From: JAWLBY01 sp041687455
Lineage (GTDB): Bacteria; Pseudomonadota; Gammaproteobacteria; Xanthomonadales; Xanthomonadaceae
Length of the DNA: 64,000 nucleotides
NCBI GenBank assembly: GCA_041687455.1
Contig: JAWLBY010000002.1
Span: 124,001 to 188,000 of the forward strand
Reading direction: 5' to 3'
How positions within the stretch are numbered: position 1 is the first letter of the stretch; each line of letters opens with the position of its first letter. The notes under the pieces are model-generated. The model did not search any database. It was not told the origin of the DNA and saw only the letters and a list, made by a program, of their open reading frames with translations. This document shows positions 60,955 through 64,000 of this stretch, piece by piece. The position numbers were made by a program, and so were the translations under genes.

Positions 60955-62205
60955 TCAGGCGAGATCGAAGATTTCCGAGTGAAGCCGGCGCAGCGGAACG
61001 CCGAGCCGTTCGAGCGACTGTTCGGCGAGCCGGATCATCGGATCCGGGCCGCAGATGAAGTACTGCAACTCGCTGCGTTGCTGCGGCAGGTGCCGGGCCA
61101 GCACGTCATGGTCGACGTAGCCGCTTTCGCCGGACCAGTCCGGCGGCGGCTCGGTCAGCACGTGGACCAGCCGGAGGTCGAGGCGTCCGGCCAGTGCCTG
61201 CAATTCGTCGGCGTAGACCGCGCGTTCGATGCGTCGGTTGCCGTAGAACAGCCACAACGGGCGTCGCTCGCCGCGATCGGCCAGTGCGCGCAGCATGCTG
61301 ATCACCGGCGCGATGCCGGCGCCGCCGGCGATGAACACGAAGCCGGGCGCGTCGGCCAGCCGGTCGACGCCGAAGCTGCCGTACGGGCCGTCGACCCAGA
61401 CCGTTTCGCCGCTCCGCCACTGGCCGACCGTCGCAGTGAAGTCGCCGAGTTCCTTGATCATGAATTCGAGCCGTCCCGGGCGGGTTGGCGAAGACGCAAT
61501 CGAGAACGGATGCTCGCGCAGCGCGAATGGCGAGCTGCGGACGCTGAGCCAGGCGAACTGTCCGGGCCGATAGTCGAAGCCGGGCGGGTCGCGCGGTTCC
61601 AGCGCCACCGTCCAGGCCCGGCCCGGCTCGCGGCGGACCTCGGCGATCCGCCACGGATGCCGTTGCAGCAAGGCCGGGCGCGCCAGCCGCACCCACAGCA
61701 CCAGCAGCAGCCACGAGGCGGCCAGCGCGGTCCACAGCGCGCGCTTGCCGGGCGAGGTCAGGTAGGCGGCGCTGCCGAGCGCATGCAGCACCGAGAACGC
61801 GATGCCGAGCACCGCCAGCAGCACGTGCCAGCGGCGCCAGCGGTCGTACTCGATCCGCAGCGCCTTGCGCCACAGCGAGCTGGCGATCAGCAGCACGAAC
61901 GCAATCAGCGCGAGCCGGCCGAGCGTCATGTAGCCGGGGGCTTCCCGCGGGTCGAACGGGCCGGTCGCATCGGGATAGCGCAGCACCACGATCGCGACGT
62001 GCGCGAACAGCAACAGCAGCGCGACCACGGCCAGGTAACGATGGAAGTAGTAGATGATGTCGATGCCGAACGGCGCGGTCGCGCGCTTGAATCGCGCGGT
62101 CAGCCAGAACTGCACGCCGAACATCGCCAGGCTCGAGTAGCCGAGTGCCAGCGCGAAGTCCCAGCCGAAGCCGCCGCCGCGCGGCCGCTCGCCGGCGAGC
62201 AGCAC
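60955..62205 (-). CDS. Ferric reductase-like transmembrane flavoprotein
   Basis: This protein has at least 416 residues. An N-terminal ferric-reductase-like membrane domain carries heme-ligand His in IYYFHRYLAVVAL, FAHVAIVV, RRWHVLLAVLG and SVLHALGS. A ferredoxin-reductase module follows: REHPFSIASSP for FAD, VDGPYGSFGV, FIAGGAGIAPVISML for NAD(P)H and YFICGPDPMIRLAE. The GTG at 62205 is the first standard start, but 22 in-frame codons upstream encode a TM helix that homologues normally include. It may link cytosolic NAD(P)H to the cytochromes. Confidence 0.85.
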   Translation of the reverse strand: MLLAGERPRGGGFGWDFALALGYSSLAMFGVQFWLTARFKRATAPFGIDIIYYFHRYLAVVALLLLFAHVAIVVLRYPDATGPFDPREAPGYMTLGRLALIAFVLLIASSLWRKALRIEYDRWRRWHVLLAVLGIAFSVLHALGSAAYLTSPGKRALWTALAASWLLLVLWVRLARPALLQRHPWRIAEVRREPGRAWTVALEPRDPPGFDYRPGQFAWLSVRSSPFALREHPFSIASSPTRPGRLEFMIKELGDFTATVGQWRSGETVWVDGPYGSFGVDRLADAPGFVFIAGGAGIAPVISMLRALADRGERRPLWLFYGNRRIERAVYADELQALAGRLDLRLVHVLTEPPPDWSGESGYVDHDVLARHLPQQRSELQYFICGPDPMIRLAEQSLERLGVPLRRLHSEIFDLA

Positions 62206-62364
62206 CAGCAGCGGCGCGATGATCAGCGCGAGGTAGATGGCGATCCAGCCGATCGGTGCGAGTGTCCTGATGGCCTGTCTCCGGGTTCAAACGCCTGCGA
62301 CGATACCGTGCGCAACGTGACGCCGCGTTGACCGCGGTTCAGTCGAAACGACACCGGCTGACGG

Positions 62365-62370
62365 TAGCAT
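62365..62370 (+). promoter_or_regulatory. Candidate -10 box for the decaheme gene
   Basis: TAGCAT ends six bases before the ATG at 62377 and no Shine-Dalgarno sequence is visible, as with the lipid kinase at 30857. A leaderless transcript is possible. Confidence 0.3.
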
Positions 62371-62376
62371 GTGCGG

Positions 62377-63288
62377 ATGAGAACGCTGATCCGGTGGTGG
62401 CTGTTCGGCCTGTTCGGCGCCTGCGCCGCCGCTGCGGGCGCCGACACGTCGATCGATCCTGCGCTGCCGGAGTCGGCGCAACGCTGTCTCGACTGCCACG
62501 CCGGCCCCGACGTCGATCATGTGCTGGACGGGCCGCACGCGGTCGCCGCCGATGCCCGTACCCGGTTCGCGAGCGACGGGTGCGGCAGTTGCCATGGTCC
62601 CAGCCTCGAACACATGCAGCGGCCGCCGCGCGGGCAGCCGCGGGCACGGCCGGATCACCCGTTTTCTGCCGGCTCGGCCGACGATGCGGCCTGCGCCGGA
62701 TGCCACCGCAGCGAGGTCGACCTGCACTGGCCCGGCAGCGCCCATGCGCAGGCCGGCGTCGGCTGCGTCGGCTGTCACCGAGTGCACCAGCCGGATCCGA
62801 TGCAGGCGCCGGCGCAGCAAACCGCCCGCTGCAGCGAATGCCATCGAACCGTCCGCGCCGAACTGCAGCGGCCGTCGACCCATCCGCTGCACGACGGCCG
62901 GATGCAGTGCAGCGACTGCCATGCGCCGCACGGCAGCGCGACGCCGGCGATGCTCCAGCGCGCCACCGCCAACGAAACCTGTTTCGATTGCCATGCCGAC
63001 CTGCGCGGACCGTTCCTTTGGGAGCATCCGCCGGCGCGCGAGGACTGTTCGATCTGCCATCGGCCGCACGGCACCGTGCACCGGCCGTTGCTGCGGCAGC
63101 GCGGACCGTGGCTGTGCCAGCAGTGCCATCTGGCGCAATTCCATCCAAGCACGGCACTGTCCGGCACCGGATTGCCGAGCGCGCCGATCGGTTCCGGTTC
63201 GACGTCGCTGCTCGGCCGCAACTGCATGAACTGTCATTCGCAGGTGCACGGCTCGAACCATCCGTCCGGGCCGGGGTTCACCCGATGA
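62377..63288 (+). CDS. Decaheme c-type cytochrome, MtrA/DmsE family
   Basis: This 303-residue periplasmic cytochrome has a signal peptide (about 1-22) and exactly ten CxxCH sites: CLDCH, CGSCH, CAGCH, CVGCH, CSECH, CSDCH, CFDCH, CSICH, CQQCH and CMNCH. Their spacing, and the ADLRGPFLWEHPP-type segment between hemes seven and eight, match MtrA/DmsE/PioA. These proteins insert into an outer-membrane porin and conduct electrons across the membrane. The stop overlaps the porin gene as ATGA, which fits a fixed MtrA-MtrB complex. A GTG at 62371 is an alternative start. Confidence 0.93.
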   Translation: MRTLIRWWLFGLFGACAAAAGADTSIDPALPESAQRCLDCHAGPDVDHVLDGPHAVAADARTRFASDGCGSCHGPSLEHMQRPPRGQPRARPDHPFSAGSADDAACAGCHRSEVDLHWPGSAHAQAGVGCVGCHRVHQPDPMQAPAQQTARCSECHRTVRAELQRPSTHPLHDGRMQCSDCHAPHGSATPAMLQRATANETCFDCHADLRGPFLWEHPPAREDCSICHRPHGTVHRPLLRQRGPWLCQQCHLAQFHPSTALSGTGLPSAPIGSGSTSLLGRNCMNCHSQVHGSNHPSGPGFTR

Positions 63289-64000
63289 ATGCGGTCGCTC
63301 CGCTCGGTGCCCTGTTGCTGACGCTCGGGCTGGCGTCGCCGCCGGCCTCCGCGGCGCCACTCGGCTGTGGCGAGGTCGAATTCGGCCTCGGCTGGCTCGA
63401 CGGCGGCTTCGGCCGCGGTGCGCTGGTCGGCATGGACGGCCGCGACGGCTACGGCGTGCTGCGCCTGCACGCCTGCAGTGCAGCGGGCCGCAATGACGGC
63501 CGCTACGCGGTGCTGCGCGGCGAGCAGCTCGGCACCGGCTCGCGGCAGGTCTACGCGCGGCTCGGCCAGCAGGGGCGTTACCGGATCGAACTCGATCACC
63601 GGCGCATACCGAGCACGGTCACGATCGGCCGGACGCCGTTGCGCAGTGCCGACGATGGCGCGTTGGTGTTGCCCGACGGCTGGGTCGCGGCGCCGACCAC
63701 GACCGGCATGGAAGCACTGCCGGCGGCACTGCGTCCGGTCGAGCTGGCGAACACGCGGCGCAGCAGCGCGATCGGCGCCCGCGTCCGGCTGCCGGAACCG
63801 TGGACGCTGGAAACCCGTTACCGCCAGCAGCGCCGCGATGGCCGCAGCGTTTTCGGAGGCCTGTTCGGCAGCACCGGCGGCAATGCGCGCGCGATCCAGT
63901 TGCCGGTCGCGATCGATACCACGAGCCGCGATTACGAGGCCTCGCTGCGCTACACCGATCCTGCCCGGCACTGGCGGATCGGTTGGCGGCTGTCGCAGTT
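63285..64000 (+). CDS. MtrB/PioB family outer-membrane porin (partial, cut by window)
   Basis: The first 238 codons are visible and continue past the window. A signal peptide (ending ASPPASAA) precedes an MtrB/PioB N-terminus: VEFGLGWLDGG, GRYRIELDHRRIPST, then the family block LVLPDGWVAAPTTTGMEAL and the strand pattern WTLETRYRQQRRDGRSVFGG, FGSTGGNARAIQLP. The family forms a 26- to 28-strand barrel that houses the decaheme cytochrome. The CxxC pair near the N-terminus of Shewanella MtrB is not present. The start codon lies in the cytochrome stop. Confidence 0.9.
   Translation, partial: MNAVAPLGALLLTLGLASPPASAAPLGCGEVEFGLGWLDGGFGRGALVGMDGRDGYGVLRLHACSAAGRNDGRYAVLRGEQLGTGSRQVYARLGQQGRYRIELDHRRIPSTVTIGRTPLRSADDGALVLPDGWVAAPTTTGMEALPAALRPVELANTRRSSAIGARVRLPEPWTLETRYRQQRRDGRSVFGGLFGSTGGNARAIQLPVAIDTTSRDYEASLRYTDPARHWRIGWRLSQ

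Overview
The window is high-GC DNA with Gammaproteobacterial gene content, most like the Xanthomonadales/Lysobacterales. This placement is inferred from the fabA-fabB pair, a KdkA-type Kdo kinase, a DUF6165 gene beside an LPS heptosyltransferase, a ColR-like regulator among lipid A genes, and dispersed repeats of the GTAGGAG...CTTCAGC type. No rRNA, tRNA or CRISPR array was found, so the assignment rests on protein resemblance alone.

Layout. Positions 1 to about 14,200 are the right end of a siphovirus-like prophage. It holds head-completion-type genes, a tail tube gene bracketed by two hairpins, a minor tail Z-like gene, a 1265-residue tape measure, large distal-tail proteins, an AT-richer beta-propeller-like tail-tip candidate, and a convergent P4-type tyrosine integrase. 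Nearly every phage gene is coupled to the next by ATGA, GTGA or TAATG overlaps. Next comes an LPS inner-core block (DUF6165, heptosyltransferase, kdkA) followed by an MBL hydrolase, moaC, a CusF-like lipoprotein and a TAP-like hydrolase. gltBD follows on the minus strand. Then come a PadR regulator with an ADOP-type permease, a secreted cyclophilin with an extra domain, a lipid kinase/phosphoesterase pair, a very large propeller-GGDEF-EAL sensor, a PilU-like ATPase and a REC-GGDEF cyclase.

From 40.2 to 50.1 kb lie a small membrane protein, an Slp lipoprotein, a ZIP transporter, decayed remains of a GntP permease and perhaps a response regulator, a 3-hydroxybutyrate dehydrogenase, and the methionine locus. 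That locus has metH downstream of an ArsR-methyltransferase fusion. Two repeat events mark it: a REP element sits in frame inside the metH coding sequence, and an array of seven palindromes with a near-identical 260-bp duplication separates the two genes.

From 50.4 to 60.4 kb are an acyl-CoA dehydrogenase and an envelope-modification locus. A ColR-like regulator and a histidine kinase with a degenerate ATPase domain flank an operon of LAB_N, GT2 and ArnT-like genes, with an EptA-type phosphoethanolamine transferase beside the kinase. fabAB follows. The last 3.5 kb carries a c-type cytochrome and a ferric-reductase-like flavoprotein, divergent from a decaheme MtrA/DmsE-type cytochrome and an MtrB/PioB-type porin cut by the window edge. 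Together these look like an electron conduit across the outer membrane.

The most unusual observations are the REP element used as coding sequence in metH, the palindrome array, the operator-like palindrome before the ArsR-methyltransferase, the split regulator/kinase lipid A locus with its degenerate kinase, the MtrAB-like module in this genomic background, and the cyclophilin fusion.
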